64,000 bases of DNA from Agarilytica rhodophyticola. GTDB lineage: Bacteria; Pseudomonadota; Gammaproteobacteria; Pseudomonadales; Cellvibrionaceae. Under the pieces are notes generated by a model. It was given only the letters and a program-made list of their open reading frames with translations, was not told where the DNA came from and did not search any database. Numbering within the stretch: position 1 is the stretch's first letter; every line of letters starts with the position of its first letter. This document shows positions 18,366-27,643 of the stretch, piece after piece. The translations under genes were made by a program, and so were the position numbers. The stretch is from contig NZ_CP020038.1 of the NCBI RefSeq assembly GCF_002157225.2, positions 6,530,991-6,594,990 of the forward strand. Reading direction: 5' to 3'.

Positions 18366-20858
18366 TTATGTATTCCAGTCTATCTGTATGTTGCTATCTA
18401 CGTTTTTAAGCTCTTTAGCAATAATAGATTTTACTTTGTGCAGCCCTGCGTCATCATCGGCTTCAAACCTTAACGTCAGGTTAGCAGAAGTGTTAGAAGC
18501 TCGAACCAGTCCCCAGCCATATGAAAAATCAACACGCACACCGTCTATTTTAGTCACACGGCCATCACCAAAATTACCAGAAGATGCTAATTTTTCTATA
18601 ACGTCAAATTTTTTCTCATCTGCGATGGGCAATCGGATTTCAGGAGTAGAAGGTGATGTGGGAAACTCATCAAACATCATATCAAGGCTCTCACCCTGTA
18701 AACTGAGTACTTCAATAAGCCGTGCTGCTGCATACATGCCATCGTCAAAACCAAACCAACGATCTTTAATAAAAATATGACCGGAGTATTCACCTCCCAA
18801 TAGTGCACCAGTTTCCAACATCTTATTCTTCATCGGAGCATGGCCGGTTTTCCACATAATTGGGCGACCGCCATAACTCGTAATACAGCTAACTAAATGG
18901 CGTGTGCTTTTCACGTCAAACACAACGCCAGCACCTGGGTTGCGGGAAACAATATCTTTAGCAAACAGCATAAGCAACTGATCGGGCCAGATGATTCTAC
19001 CTGAGGAAGTTACGATGATCACACGATCACCATCGCCATCAAATGCCACCCCCAGGTCAGACTGAGTTTCTTTGACCTTGTCAATCAAGGGCTGTAGATT
19101 CGACTCAATAGAGGGGTCTGGTGAATGATTGGGGAAACTGCCATCAAGATCGCAAAATAGCGGTGTTACTTCGCAGCCTAACTCTTCAAATAATTTAGGA
19201 GCAACAACACCGGTGACACCATTACCGGCATCGATGACAATTGAAATATCTCCCGCTAAAGCTACATCAGAGAAAATGGTATCAATATAATCAGGAATTA
19301 TTTCATGGCGACTTTCTTCACCATTGCCTTCGTATAAATCCTTTTTAATAATTCTCTTACGTATTGACTTGATATCTTCATCAGAACGAGTCTTGCCGTT
19401 CATAACAATTTTAAAGCCGTTGTACTCTCCTGCGTTATGGCTGGCAGTTACCATGACACCACTTTGGCTTTCTTTTAATGTCGCTGTGGCAAAATACATA
19501 AGAGGAGTGGGCACAGTACCTATATTGAGCACATTACAACCTGAGGACAAAATACCGCGAATTAAAAACTCTGTAAGCTCTGGAGAACTTAACCGAGCAT
19601 CACGCGCAACAATGAGTGTATCCTGACCAATATCAATAGCTTCACTGCCTAAAGCTTGCCCTATTAGCTGAGCTAGATGAGTAGTAATCTGCTCTTTTGC
19701 AATACCGCGAATATCGTAAGCCCTGAAAACAACATCGGGAACAGACTTAAGATCTTCAAGTTCAAGAATATCTTCCTGTTCGTCCACTTTGCCTGCTTTT
19801 TCAGCAACAACTTCATCCAGCCCCAGCAACTCTTCATCGCCATCTGCAATATCAACATCAAGTATATCGGTATCCAACGGCACATTTGTAGATTTTTTCT
19901 CTACTGCCACCTTGGTAGCGGCTTTTACACCACTACCAGTATTTTTCTCAATATTTAAGCGATGGGAAACATAACGCCCTACACGCAACCCAGCATACAT
20001 AAAGATAGCAACTAAAAATATTGAGGTTAAAGCAATAATAACGTAGATAGTTAATGCACTGGCCTTGGTGTTTTCCAGAAGAGCATATGACGGCTGAAAA
20101 TTAACTTTCCAATAGGTGTTTTTAATAGGTTCTGAAGCTGTTTTACCCGCGTTCCCCTGGCCGACAGAAAAAATTTGCAGAGGATTTGATGATTTAAATT
20201 TTTGAAATAATGATACTTTGCCCAGGCTGGCCTTATCCTGCAGCACACGTTTTTTTAACTCATCTAAACTCAAAGAGATCAGCATGACAGCGCTTACATT
20301 TTGGCCTTCGCTGTATATAGGAGCCACAAGATTGACACGCCAATCATTTTCAATTTTTACAGCTTCAGGCAAGACATTCTTGGCTTTTTCCGCCTGACGA
20401 ATCATTTCTAATTCGGTAAAGCGGATAGGCAAACCATCATCAGCGTCTAATCTTGATTCGCCTTTAGAGAAAATTCTTGTTGCAATAACGTCATTTCTCT
20501 GTGCGATAAATGCATCCTGTATGGATTTTAGCGCTGCTTGATTGTTAGTCTCAACGGCACTGATCATTGCCGGCTTACTTACCATCGCAGTGATGCTTTC
20601 TTGAATCGAGGTGATATATTTTTGCACTATCTCGGCAACAATACCTGCCCTCTGCTGAGACAGAGTATCGAGACGTTCGAGACGCTTTTCTGTTATTTGG
20701 GTTTTATGTATATAAACACCGAGATTTAAACTCGCAATGAGACCAAGTCCGACGCCCAAAATAGCGCACAAACGAATAACGTTAAAGGGAGTTTTTTCCG
20801 GCTTAGCCTGTTTTTTCTTTTCAAATTTTGCAAACGTTTTTTCTAAACTATTTTTCAC
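18366..20858 (-). CDS. algC: Phosphomannomutase/phosphoglucomutase with membrane-anchored sensory-like N-terminus
   Basis: The C-terminal 450 residues or so are a complete PMM/PGM enzyme: FRAYDIRGIA, the catalytic serine in TASHNAGEYNGFK, the metal loop FDGDGDRV, and the sugar loop GGEYSGH. It interconverts mannose-6-P/1-P and glucose-6-P/1-P for exopolysaccharide and LPS precursors. The first 370 residues or so hold two membrane helices flanking an extracytoplasmic region of about 200 aa, then a charged linker. Long AlgC forms are known in Pseudomonas relatives. I place the start at GTG 20858, with AAGGGG (RC of 20865-20870) at good spacing; an upstream ATG at 20903 lacks such a site and would overlap coaBC. 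Product 830 aa. Confidence 0.93.
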   Translation of the reverse strand: MKNSLEKTFAKFEKKKQAKPEKTPFNVIRLCAILGVGLGLIASLNLGVYIHKTQITEKRLERLDTLSQQRAGIVAEIVQKYITSIQESITAMVSKPAMISAVETNNQAALKSIQDAFIAQRNDVIATRIFSKGESRLDADDGLPIRFTELEMIRQAEKAKNVLPEAVKIENDWRVNLVAPIYSEGQNVSAVMLISLSLDELKKRVLQDKASLGKVSLFQKFKSSNPLQIFSVGQGNAGKTASEPIKNTYWKVNFQPSYALLENTKASALTIYVIIALTSIFLVAIFMYAGLRVGRYVSHRLNIEKNTGSGVKAATKVAVEKKSTNVPLDTDILDVDIADGDEELLGLDEVVAEKAGKVDEQEDILELEDLKSVPDVVFRAYDIRGIAKEQITTHLAQLIGQALGSEAIDIGQDTLIVARDARLSSPELTEFLIRGILSSGCNVLNIGTVPTPLMYFATATLKESQSGVMVTASHNAGEYNGFKIVMNGKTRSDEDIKSIRKRIIKKDLYEGNGEESRHEIIPDYIDTIFSDVALAGDISIVIDAGNGVTGVVAPKLFEELGCEVTPLFCDLDGSFPNHSPDPSIESNLQPLIDKVKETQSDLGVAFDGDGDRVIIVTSSGRIIWPDQLLMLFAKDIVSRNPGAGVVFDVKSTRHLVSCITSYGGRPIMWKTGHAPMKNKMLETGALLGGEYSGHIFIKDRWFGFDDGMYAAARLIEVLSLQGESLDMMFDEFPTSPSTPEIRLPIADEKKFDVIEKLASSGNFGDGRVTKIDGVRVDFSYGWGLVRASNTSANLTLRFEADDDAGLHKVKSIIAKELKNVDSNIQIDWNT

Positions 20859-20868
20859 GTTCCGCCCC

Positions 20869-22077
20869 TTAGGCGTGATATTTAGACTTATATTTTTTAG
20901 CAATCACTTGAATAATGTCACGAGCAAGCTGGGATTTACTGCGCACAGACAAATTCTCATTGGCCTCTTTATCAATTAAGGTAACGGCATTGTCGTCGCT
21001 ATTAAATCCAATACTTTGGTCAGAGACATCATTTGCGATAACCATGTCCAGTTTTTTTGCTTCCAGTTTTTTGCGGCCATACTCAAGGACATTTTGAGTC
21101 TCAGCAGCAAAACCCACAGTAAAAGGCTTATCTTCTCGCTGCGCGACCATAGCAATAATATCTGGGTTTTTCGTCATATTAAGCGTCATTGTATCGCTAG
21201 CCCCTTTCTTTATTTTTTCACTAGCCTCTTCGACTGGACGAAAATCAGCAACAGCTGCCGCACCAATAAAAATGTCGGCGTCAGAGATTTCTTTACTGAC
21301 AGCTTCATACATTTGTAAGGCACTTACAACATCTTGACGATCCACTCTCGCGGGACAACTTAGCTGTACAGGCCCACTTACTAAAACTGTTTTTGCACCA
21401 GCCTCAGCTGCCGCTTCAGCAATCGCGTAACCCATTTTACCCGAGCTGTGATTACTGATATAGCGCACAGGATCAATAGCTTCTCGTGTGGGGCCTGCAG
21501 TAATCACCACTTTTAAACCAGCAAAAGCATCTTGCTCAAAGAGGGAAGCTACTTGTGTAGCGATATCATCGGGTTCGAGCATTCGACCTGGGCCGACATC
21601 ACCACATGCCTGTCCACCTGAGGCAGGCCCAAGTATTTTAATATCCCGCTCTAATAATGTTTTCAAGTTTTCTTGAGTCGAAGCATTGCGCCACATACCT
21701 TGGTTCATAGCCGGCGCCAGCACTATCTTAGATTGGGTCGCTAAACACACCGTTGACAACAAGTCTGAGCCATCACCCGTCGCCAATTTCGACATAAAGT
21801 TAGCAGATGCAGGCGCAACGAGAACGACATCGGCCCAGCGAGATAATTCAATATGCCCCATGGCCGCTTCCGCCTGAGGATCCAGTAAATCGGTGTGCAC
21901 AGGATTGCCAGATAAGGCTTGCATAGTTAGCGCAGTGATAAACTCTTGGGCACCCTTGGTCATAACAACTCGGACGTCTGCGCCAGCGTCCTGTAAACGT
22001 CTGACAATCTCGGCACTCTTGTAGGCAGCGATACCACCGGTAACGCCTAATAAAACTCTTTTATTGATTAAATGCAT
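20869..22077 (-). CDS. coaBC: Phosphopantothenoylcysteine synthetase/decarboxylase
   Basis: Bifunctional coenzyme A enzyme: CoaB joins 4'-phosphopantothenate and cysteine, CoaC decarboxylates the product. The frame is open well upstream, but the conserved protein starts at ATG 22077 ([20 protein letters not shown]), giving 402 aa. The CoaC flavoprotein half has [15 protein letters not shown] and APAMNQGMW; the CoaB half has [20 protein letters not shown]. The stop codon is embedded in the algC ribosome-binding site. dut, usually between coaBC and algC, is absent. Confidence 0.95.
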   Translation of the reverse strand: MHLINKRVLLGVTGGIAAYKSAEIVRRLQDAGADVRVVMTKGAQEFITALTMQALSGNPVHTDLLDPQAEAAMGHIELSRWADVVLVAPASANFMSKLATGDGSDLLSTVCLATQSKIVLAPAMNQGMWRNASTQENLKTLLERDIKILGPASGGQACGDVGPGRMLEPDDIATQVASLFEQDAFAGLKVVITAGPTREAIDPVRYISNHSSGKMGYAIAEAAAEAGAKTVLVSGPVQLSCPARVDRQDVVSALQMYEAVSKEISDADIFIGAAAVADFRPVEEASEKIKKGASDTMTLNMTKNPDIIAMVAQREDKPFTVGFAAETQNVLEYGRKKLEAKKLDMVIANDVSDQSIGFNSDDNAVTLIDKEANENLSVRSKSQLARDIIQVIAKKYKSKYHA

Positions 22078-22177
22078 GATAAAACTGCTTATGCTGTTGG
22101 TGTTTAGGAAAATGGCAGTTAAGATACCATTATCGCGGATGCGTACAAGGATACAATACAAATACAGGACGTTATTT

Positions 22178-22852
22178 ATGACCATCAAGAATTGGCCTGA
22201 GGAAGATAGGCCCCGTGAAAAACTGCTCTCTAAAGGGGCACAAACACTCTCTGACACTGAATTACTAGCAATTTTCTTAAGAACAGGGTGCGCTGGAAAG
22301 TCAGCAGTCGACATCGCTCGAGAGCTAATCGCTAAATTCGGCAGTCTACGCCCCTTGTTAGAGGCAAACCTCAATGAGTTCTCTTCCACCCCGGGCTTAG
22401 GCCCTGCTAAGTACGCACAGCTACAAGCAGTGTTAGAAATAGCCCGCCGCCATTTAGCTGAATCCCTTAACCGAGATGTTACACTCAATAGCAGCGCTAA
22501 TGTAAAACGCTACCTTATCGCCAAGCTCCGTCATCGACGCCAAGAAATTTTTGCAGCCTTATTTCTCGATACAAAGCATAGGCTTATCGCATTTGAAGAG
22601 CTATTCTCAGGCACGATAAATACTGCTGCGGTATATCCTCGCGAGATCATAATTCACGCGCTGAACCACAATGCCGCATCCGTCATATTTGCTCATAACC
22701 ACCCATCAGGGAGTACTTTACCGAGTCAAAGTGACTTTGAACTTACTGAGCAGCTCATGAAGGTGCTAAAAGCCATCGACATAAACACCTTAGATCACAT
22801 GGTGATTGGTGAAGGTCATGTGTATTCATTCGCAGAACATGGAAAACTGTAG
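22178..22852 (+). CDS. radC: RadC/YeeS-type JAB1-MPN domain protein
   Basis: A 224-aa protein from the ATG at 22178; upstream in-frame starts lie in the divergent coaBC region and are not conserved. An N-terminal helix-hairpin-helix part has [25 protein letters not shown]. The C-terminal JAMM metal site is [16 protein letters not shown], with the upstream Glu in AFEELFSG. The family is often called a DNA repair protein, but the original radC link was withdrawn and the function is open. It is divergent from coaBC and precedes rpmB, as in E. coli and Pseudomonas. Confidence 0.94.
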   Translation: MTIKNWPEEDRPREKLLSKGAQTLSDTELLAIFLRTGCAGKSAVDIARELIAKFGSLRPLLEANLNEFSSTPGLGPAKYAQLQAVLEIARRHLAESLNRDVTLNSSANVKRYLIAKLRHRRQEIFAALFLDTKHRLIAFEELFSGTINTAAVYPREIIIHALNHNAASVIFAHNHPSGSTLPSQSDFELTEQLMKVLKAIDINTLDHMVIGEGHVYSFAEHGKL

Positions 22853-22987
22853 ATAGCGTTCGAGGTTACTCTATTTTAGAAAGGGTGTACTTATGGTAAT
22901 AGCGTTATTAATTCCGCCATTATTGACGCTAATTTCGCGTATTTTACTGTAACTTTTCACTAAGACGGAAAATTAGTAAAATTTAGA

Positions 22988-23016
22988 TTGCCATTGTTCG
23001 CTCTTTTTGGTATAAA
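22988..23016 (+). promoter_or_regulatory. Probable sigma-70 promoter of rpmB-rpmG
   Basis: TTGCCA (22988-22993) and TATAAA (23011-23016) are separated by exactly 17 nt, close to the sigma-70 consensus. It leaves a leader of roughly 170 nt before rpmB. The rest of the 22853-23197 gap shows no reading frame; I cannot define a leader regulator. Confidence 0.6.
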
Positions 23017-23197
23017 TCGCGCCTCTTTTTTGGGCCGTCCCAGTCGCTAAACAATACGAAAGCCTGGGTTACACAAATAAAAATCGTTGTATTTTTGTTT
23101 TGGCTACGAACTACAAAATTCTATTGTTTAATTTGCAGACACTCGCTGGCTTTAGGTTTTGCGTTAGCTGAATGCACAAAATTGAAGAGGCACAACC

Positions 23198-23434
23198 ATG
23201 GCTAAGGTATGTCAGGTTACCGGCAAACGTCCGATGACTGGTAATAATGTTTCACATGCAAAGAACCACACTAAGCGTCGTTTTTTGCCTAATTTACATA
23301 CGCACCGTTTCTGGGTAGAGGCTGAGAAACGTTTTGTTAAACTTCGCGTTTCAACAAAAGGTCTGCGTATTATCGATAAAAACGGTATCGAGGCAGTACT
23401 GGCTGATATCCGTGCGCGTGGCGAAAAAGTTTAG
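23198..23434 (+). CDS. rpmB: 50S ribosomal protein L28
   Basis: A 78-aa protein with the full L28 pattern: [20 protein letters not shown], then [14 protein letters not shown] and the C-terminal [20 protein letters not shown] lies about 8 nt before the ATG. It is followed after 30 nt by rpmG, the usual order. Confidence 0.98.
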   Translation: MAKVCQVTGKRPMTGNNVSHAKNHTKRRFLPNLHTHRFWVEAEKRFVKLRVSTKGLRIIDKNGIEAVLADIRARGEKV

Positions 23435-23464
23435 TTTCGCCCCTACATATTTGGAGATTCAATC

Positions 23465-23620
23465 ATGCGTGAAAAGATTCGTTTAAATTCCTCTGCTGGC
23501 ACTGGGCATTTCTATACCACAACTAAGAATAAGCGCAATATGCCTGGCAAAATGGAAATCATGAAGTACGACCCTGTTGTTCGTAAACACGTACTTTATA
23601 AAGAAGGCAAAATTAAGTAA
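23465..23620 (+). CDS. rpmG: 50S ribosomal protein L33
   Basis: A 51-aa protein beginning [17 protein letters not shown] and ending [10 protein letters not shown]. The zinc-ribbon cysteines found in some L33 copies are absent, so this is the zinc-independent form. GGAG sits about 9 nt before the ATG. It is in one transcript with rpmB and is followed by a clear terminator. Confidence 0.97.
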   Translation: MREKIRLNSSAGTGHFYTTTKNKRNMPGKMEIMKYDPVVRKHVLYKEGKIK

Positions 23621-23648
23621 TTTACTTATTAAAGAGTAAAAACTAAAA

Positions 23649-23672
23649 AAGCCGGCGTAAAGCCGGCTTTTT
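23649..23672 (+). terminator. Rho-independent terminator of rpmB-rpmG
   Basis: AAGCCGGC (23649-23656), a 5-nt loop, GCCGGCTT (23662-23669), then a T run. A-rich sequence on the left gives it bidirectional character. Confidence 0.9.
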
Positions 23673-23710
23673 CGTTATAGCTGATCATAGAAGCTAGCTT
23701 AACTGAAATG

Positions 23711-24271
23711 CTAAGCTTCCTGCAGCAACGCAATTAATCTTGGAATATCTAGAGGCTTTTCTAAACACACCTCTGCGCCAGAATGCTTAATTTTACGTAC
23801 ATTTTCATCACTCATATATCCCGTCATCGCAATCACTCTTACATCTTTGGAGCTCGCATTTTCCTTAATGCTTCGGCAGGCTTTAAAACCGTCAACTCCT
23901 GGCATGAGCAAATCTAGCAATACAACCTTAGGCTTAAAAGAGGCTACTTTTTGTCCAGCCTCAAAACCATCTCGAGCAGTTTCAATAACCACATCAGGCA
24001 AATGTTCTTTAAATACATCGGCTAGCAATTCAAGATGATCCAGGTCGTCATCAACGATTAGTGCTCTCATTTCGGTATCTTCAGACAGCTCGATACCTTT
24101 TTCACGCGCAAACCGTTCAACCTCTTCTCGCTCAAAACGGCGATGCCCACCTGCAGTTGTACTGGCTTTTAGTAAACCTTTTTGTGCCCAAACTCTCACA
24201 GTGATAGGAGAGACACGAAGCACATCGGCCGTTTCTTTTGGTGTAAGATAATCTTTTAGTTCTCTGCTCAT
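23711..24271 (-). CDS. MerR/excisionase-type HTH fused to a response-regulator receiver
   Basis: A 186-aa two-domain protein. Residues about 8-56 are a MerR/excisionase-like winged helix (YLTPKETADVLRVSPITV, GLLKASTTAGGHRRF). Residues about 66-186 are a complete receiver with the acidic triad in ALIVDDDLDHLELL, the phospho-acceptor Asp in VVLLDLLMPGVDG, Thr in VIAMTGYMSD and Lys in CLEKPLDIP. The DNA-binding domain is N-terminal to the receiver, the reverse of most response regulators. It is probably the output of the neighbouring kinases; it lies 55 nt downstream of the degenerate kinase gene on the same strand. The target promoters are unknown. Confidence 0.85.
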   Translation of the reverse strand: MSRELKDYLTPKETADVLRVSPITVRVWAQKGLLKASTTAGGHRRFEREEVERFAREKGIELSEDTEMRALIVDDDLDHLELLADVFKEHLPDVVIETARDGFEAGQKVASFKPKVVLLDLLMPGVDGFKACRSIKENASSKDVRVIAMTGYMSDENVRKIKHSGAEVCLEKPLDIPRLIALLQEA

Positions 24272-24320
24272 TATTTTTTTATCAGTTGTGTTAGTTTTTT
24301 ATACTAAAATTGATATTGTG

Positions 24321-25016
24321 TTATAGGCGCCTTAAATATACAGCATACTGCCCATCTTGTAATAACGAATCACATAAGTGACCACCGTAGCTATTAATTA
24401 AACCTTTTGCTAAATTAAAGCCGAGTTGCTGGTGGGCACTAGGTACTAATTTACCGTGATCCAATATGAAGCACACACGCACTTGTGAACCTCGAAGCTC
24501 TGATCCACATGCCTCACATATTTCACTATCACTTTGCAACACATCAATTTGCGTACACGTCTTTTCAATTCCATATAATTCAAAAAGATTAGACAAGGCG
24601 TATAAGAACACACTTTCGGTACTGAATACGTTTATCTTGTCATCATTTTGAATATTTATTTTTGGGCACAACATTAACAACACATTATTGAGTTCTAGTG
24701 TATGTGCAAGACGCTTTCCTTGCCTATATTGAAGCTGGTCTCTAACCAAGTCCCTGGCGCGGAGCCCCGCACGTTCAATATTTTCCAAATAACGCGAAAG
24801 TTTTTCATCCTCAGAAGATTTGGCTCTATCCAAAGCAAGCGAAGAGTACCCCATGGAAGACGACAATATATTATTAAAATCGTGGAATACCCTACCTAAT
24901 TCCTCTTCATTATTATTATTCAAAAAAGAAATAAGTAGTTGTTTTAAGGACAGATTCTCTCTCCTTAATTCCTCGATTAACGCTTCGTGACTCTTTTCGC
25001 TCTGCTCTAATTCCAT
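24321..25016 (-). CDS. Histidine-kinase-like protein with degenerate ATPase domain
   Basis: A 231-aa cytoplasmic protein. An N-terminal coiled coil (about 3-35) leads into an H-box, VFHDFNNILSSSMGYSSL, of the type found in HDFNN kinases. The C-terminal half has the length of an HATPase_c domain and ends with a G2-like remnant (LGFNLAKGLINSYGGHL), but the N-box and the DxGxG motif are not recognisable. It may be a phosphotransfer or dimerisation partner rather than an active kinase. ATG 25016 is chosen over TTG 25022 because of spacing. It is co-directional with the MerR-receiver gene and divergent from the hybrid kinase. Confidence 0.7.
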   Translation of the reverse strand: MELEQSEKSHEALIEELRRENLSLKQLLISFLNNNNEEELGRVFHDFNNILSSSMGYSSLALDRAKSSEDEKLSRYLENIERAGLRARDLVRDQLQYRQGKRLAHTLELNNVLLMLCPKINIQNDDKINVFSTESVFLYALSNLFELYGIEKTCTQIDVLQSDSEICEACGSELRGSQVRVCFILDHGKLVPSAHQQLGFNLAKGLINSYGGHLCDSLLQDGQYAVYLRRL

Positions 25017-25022
25017 AGACAA

Positions 25023-25424
25023 CTCAATTCACGTGGTAAAACATAGTGCTTAAACTCTATTGCCATTACTGCGATCAAGCAACATTAGAGTGCACAATCG
25101 AGATATTGGCCAAACCTAAGTGCTAACAGGCTCTAATAAATATATTGATGAAACCGTTTACACATGAAAGGATACCATGTTTAAGACATCATAAACTTAT
25201 TAACATATAAGCAAATATTAAAATCATTATTATTTGAACTATAACGCCAATTATATTTAAAAAAGTTCAACAGTTAGCCAACTCGCATGTTATTTAGACT
25301 TGAATGATAATCTGATTTTAAGACATTTAACAATAAACATTGAGTCCGACCTAACTAACAATAACTATCGGCCATATGATATCAATCTATATATTGAGCT
25401 AAATTAAAAATAGGATAATCTTGC
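25023..25424. other. Divergent control region of the signalling island
   Basis: About 400 bp of AT-rich DNA between the two divergent signalling units; it must hold promoters in both directions. At 25117-25135 lies a 19-bp stretch that resembles the end of the MITE-like family at 32095 (solo end). No other frame or RNA gene is visible. Confidence 0.5.
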
Positions 25425-27626
25425 GTGTTAAATATTGAAAACTACAATGTTCCAGTTGTAATTCTGAATCATAACGATGAAATCGAAAATCAAAATACAC
25501 AAGCCATAACTCGCTTTGGAAATTCCCTCTCACAATTACCCAAACTGCTTCGCCTAAGTCAGAATCAAAATAGCAGTGCACTAGCTAACACTAAAATAGA
25601 AGCTGAACTCATTTTTCAAAATAGCCGATTCCATGTTATTAATTTGGCGAATAATAATGATAAAAAAATATTGCTCTTATGTGAGTTAGATGCTGAAAAA
25701 ACTCTTAAGCCAACCTCTATTCCTGCGCCATCCGCAGGCTACGGTAGACAGGCAAGTTTACTTAAAATGACTGAAAAACTTACTAAAACAGGCTTTTGGC
25801 ATGTTAGCACTGACACCAATAAGCTCTTTTGGTCAGATGAAGTTTATGCTATCTATGGTGAAAACCTAACAAGCTATACACCTAACATGGAAGCATTTTT
25901 CAATTATTATATCGACAACAATAAGGACAAAGTAAAACAGTATTTCGAGGATGCAGTAAAAACAAGTAAGGGCTTTCAATTTACTTTTCGCATAAGACGT
26001 CGTGATAATAATATTCGCTGGCTGAGGAGTCGAGCAAATGTCGAGATCGATGGTAACGGTAAAGTCATTTCAATTTTTGGTATCACTCAAGACTTAACTG
26101 AGGAGTTTAAAAATAAAGAACAGTTAGAGCGCCTATCCCTAGTTGCAAGTAGAACCACAAATGCAGTCATAATTTGCGATAAAAAAGGCAGAATAGAATG
26201 GGTAAATAAAGGCTTTGAAGATTTAACGGGATATTCATTAATAGAGGTATTAGGTAAAAGACCTGATAAAATTCTCGCCGGCCCACTAACAGATAAAACA
26301 ACCGTCAAACATATTATTTCTAATGCTAATGCCTTGCAGCCAATTAACTGCGATGTCATTAATTACCACAGAAACGGTGACAATTACTGGGTTAACCTAG
26401 TTGTAACACCCATTGTGCAACACGGTGAACAAGAAGGCTTCATTGGCATTCAAACCAATATAAGCGATAGAAAAAAAGCAGATTCATATCTTGCCCAAGC
26501 ACAACGCATGGAGGCGATAGGTCAGTTAGTAGGGGGGGTCGCACATGATTTTAACAATATTCTGGGCATTTTGCGTGGTAACTTAGAACTACTAGAACTG
26601 AAGCTTAAACAGCCAGACAATAAATATCTCGCTAAAGCCTTCCACGCATCTAATCGAGCTACCAGCTTAACTAAAAAACTACTTCAATTCTCACGTTTTA
26701 AAGTTACTGAATCAAAACAGATTAATCCCAATACCATCATTAATAATTTGGCAGATTTATTAACTAAGTCGCTTACTCAAAACGTCAAATTAGAACTACA
26801 TTTGCAGTCGGATATTTATCCGGTGTGGGGTAGCAGTGGCGATCTTGAAGACTCTTTATTAAACCTTGTTATCAACGCAAGGGATGCAATGGAAGGAAAT
26901 GGCAAAGTTACCATCTATACTGAAAATGTCAGCTTGGGAGAAAAATTACGTTTTAAATCTCACAGTGTTGCTGTAACACCTGGAGATTACGTGAAATTGA
27001 TGGTGAAAGATACGGGGCCAGGTATTCCAGAAGAGGTGCAAAATAGAGTTTTTGAGCCTTTTTTTACTACCAAAGAACAAGGAAGTGGTTTGGGTCTCAG
27101 TATGGTTTATGGTTTTGTGCAACGAGCTAACGGCTACATACTTGTTGATAGTGGCGACACATTTGGAACAGAGATTTGTATTTGGCTACCGCGCTCAAAT
27201 ATTGAAAAGACGCAAAACTCAACATCAAAACTACAAGTAGACACTAAAATTGATAGGCCCCATAAAATTTTTGTGGTGGACGATGAAGCAGACATATTAG
27301 AAATTGTTAGTGAATATTTAAGTCCACTGGGCTGTGAAGTAGTGACAACCTCCAACCCAGTGGAAGCACAACGGGTACTTTTGGAAGATAAAGATATAGA
27401 TCTTTTACTTACCGATGAAGTTATGCCTGGTGTAGTAAAAGGCCACACCTTGGTGAAAACTGCTATCCACAGCAGCAAAAAAATACGCTGTATTATTATG
27501 TCAGGCTATAACCTTGATTTAGGTCAAATAGAAGGTAAAGCTGATGTGTTAGCAAAGCCATTTACCCGTTCAGAACTAATCGACATGATTAATAAAAATC
27601 TCAAGGTAAGAGAAAAAACAGACTAG
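25425..27626 (+). CDS. PAS-PAS hybrid sensor histidine kinase with C-terminal receiver
   Basis: A 733-aa soluble kinase without membrane helices. Order: an N-terminal unassigned region (1-115), PAS 1 with PAC (about 119-232, GFWHVSTDTNKLFWSDEVY), PAS 2 (about 236-355, GRIEWVNKGFEDLTGYS), and the H-box VGGVAHDFNNILG (about 364-376). The ATPase lobe carries NLVINARDAM, DTGPGIPEEV, FFTTKEQGSGLGLS. A receiver (about 615-730) has VVDDEADILE and the phospho-acceptor Asp in LLLTDEVMPG. The start is GTG at 25425 with AGGAT at the right distance; a second GTG-like frame start is not seen. The second PAS is of the LOV/PAS_9 style but lacks an evident flavin-binding cysteine motif. Confidence 0.85.
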   Translation: MLNIENYNVPVVILNHNDEIENQNTQAITRFGNSLSQLPKLLRLSQNQNSSALANTKIEAELIFQNSRFHVINLANNNDKKILLLCELDAEKTLKPTSIPAPSAGYGRQASLLKMTEKLTKTGFWHVSTDTNKLFWSDEVYAIYGENLTSYTPNMEAFFNYYIDNNKDKVKQYFEDAVKTSKGFQFTFRIRRRDNNIRWLRSRANVEIDGNGKVISIFGITQDLTEEFKNKEQLERLSLVASRTTNAVIICDKKGRIEWVNKGFEDLTGYSLIEVLGKRPDKILAGPLTDKTTVKHIISNANALQPINCDVINYHRNGDNYWVNLVVTPIVQHGEQEGFIGIQTNISDRKKADSYLAQAQRMEAIGQLVGGVAHDFNNILGILRGNLELLELKLKQPDNKYLAKAFHASNRATSLTKKLLQFSRFKVTESKQINPNTIINNLADLLTKSLTQNVKLELHLQSDIYPVWGSSGDLEDSLLNLVINARDAMEGNGKVTIYTENVSLGEKLRFKSHSVAVTPGDYVKLMVKDTGPGIPEEVQNRVFEPFFTTKEQGSGLGLSMVYGFVQRANGYILVDSGDTFGTEICIWLPRSNIEKTQNSTSKLQVDTKIDRPHKIFVVDDEADILEIVSEYLSPLGCEVVTTSNPVEAQRVLLEDKDIDLLLTDEVMPGVVKGHTLVKTAIHSSKKIRCIIMSGYNLDLGQIEGKADVLAKPFTRSELIDMINKNLKVREKTD

Positions 27627-27643
27627 CTTTTGGGTAATGATTT

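Noticed and set aside
18388-18780. Open frame of 130 codons on the + strand inside algC
   Set aside because: It runs antisense to the conserved mutase domain, has no ribosome-binding site and its translation has no protein-like motif; it is a shadow of algC codon use.
22078-22488. N-terminal extension of coaBC
   Set aside because: The frame stays open into the divergent radC gene, but the added residues are the antisense of radC and do not resemble CoaBC; the conserved start is ATG 22077.
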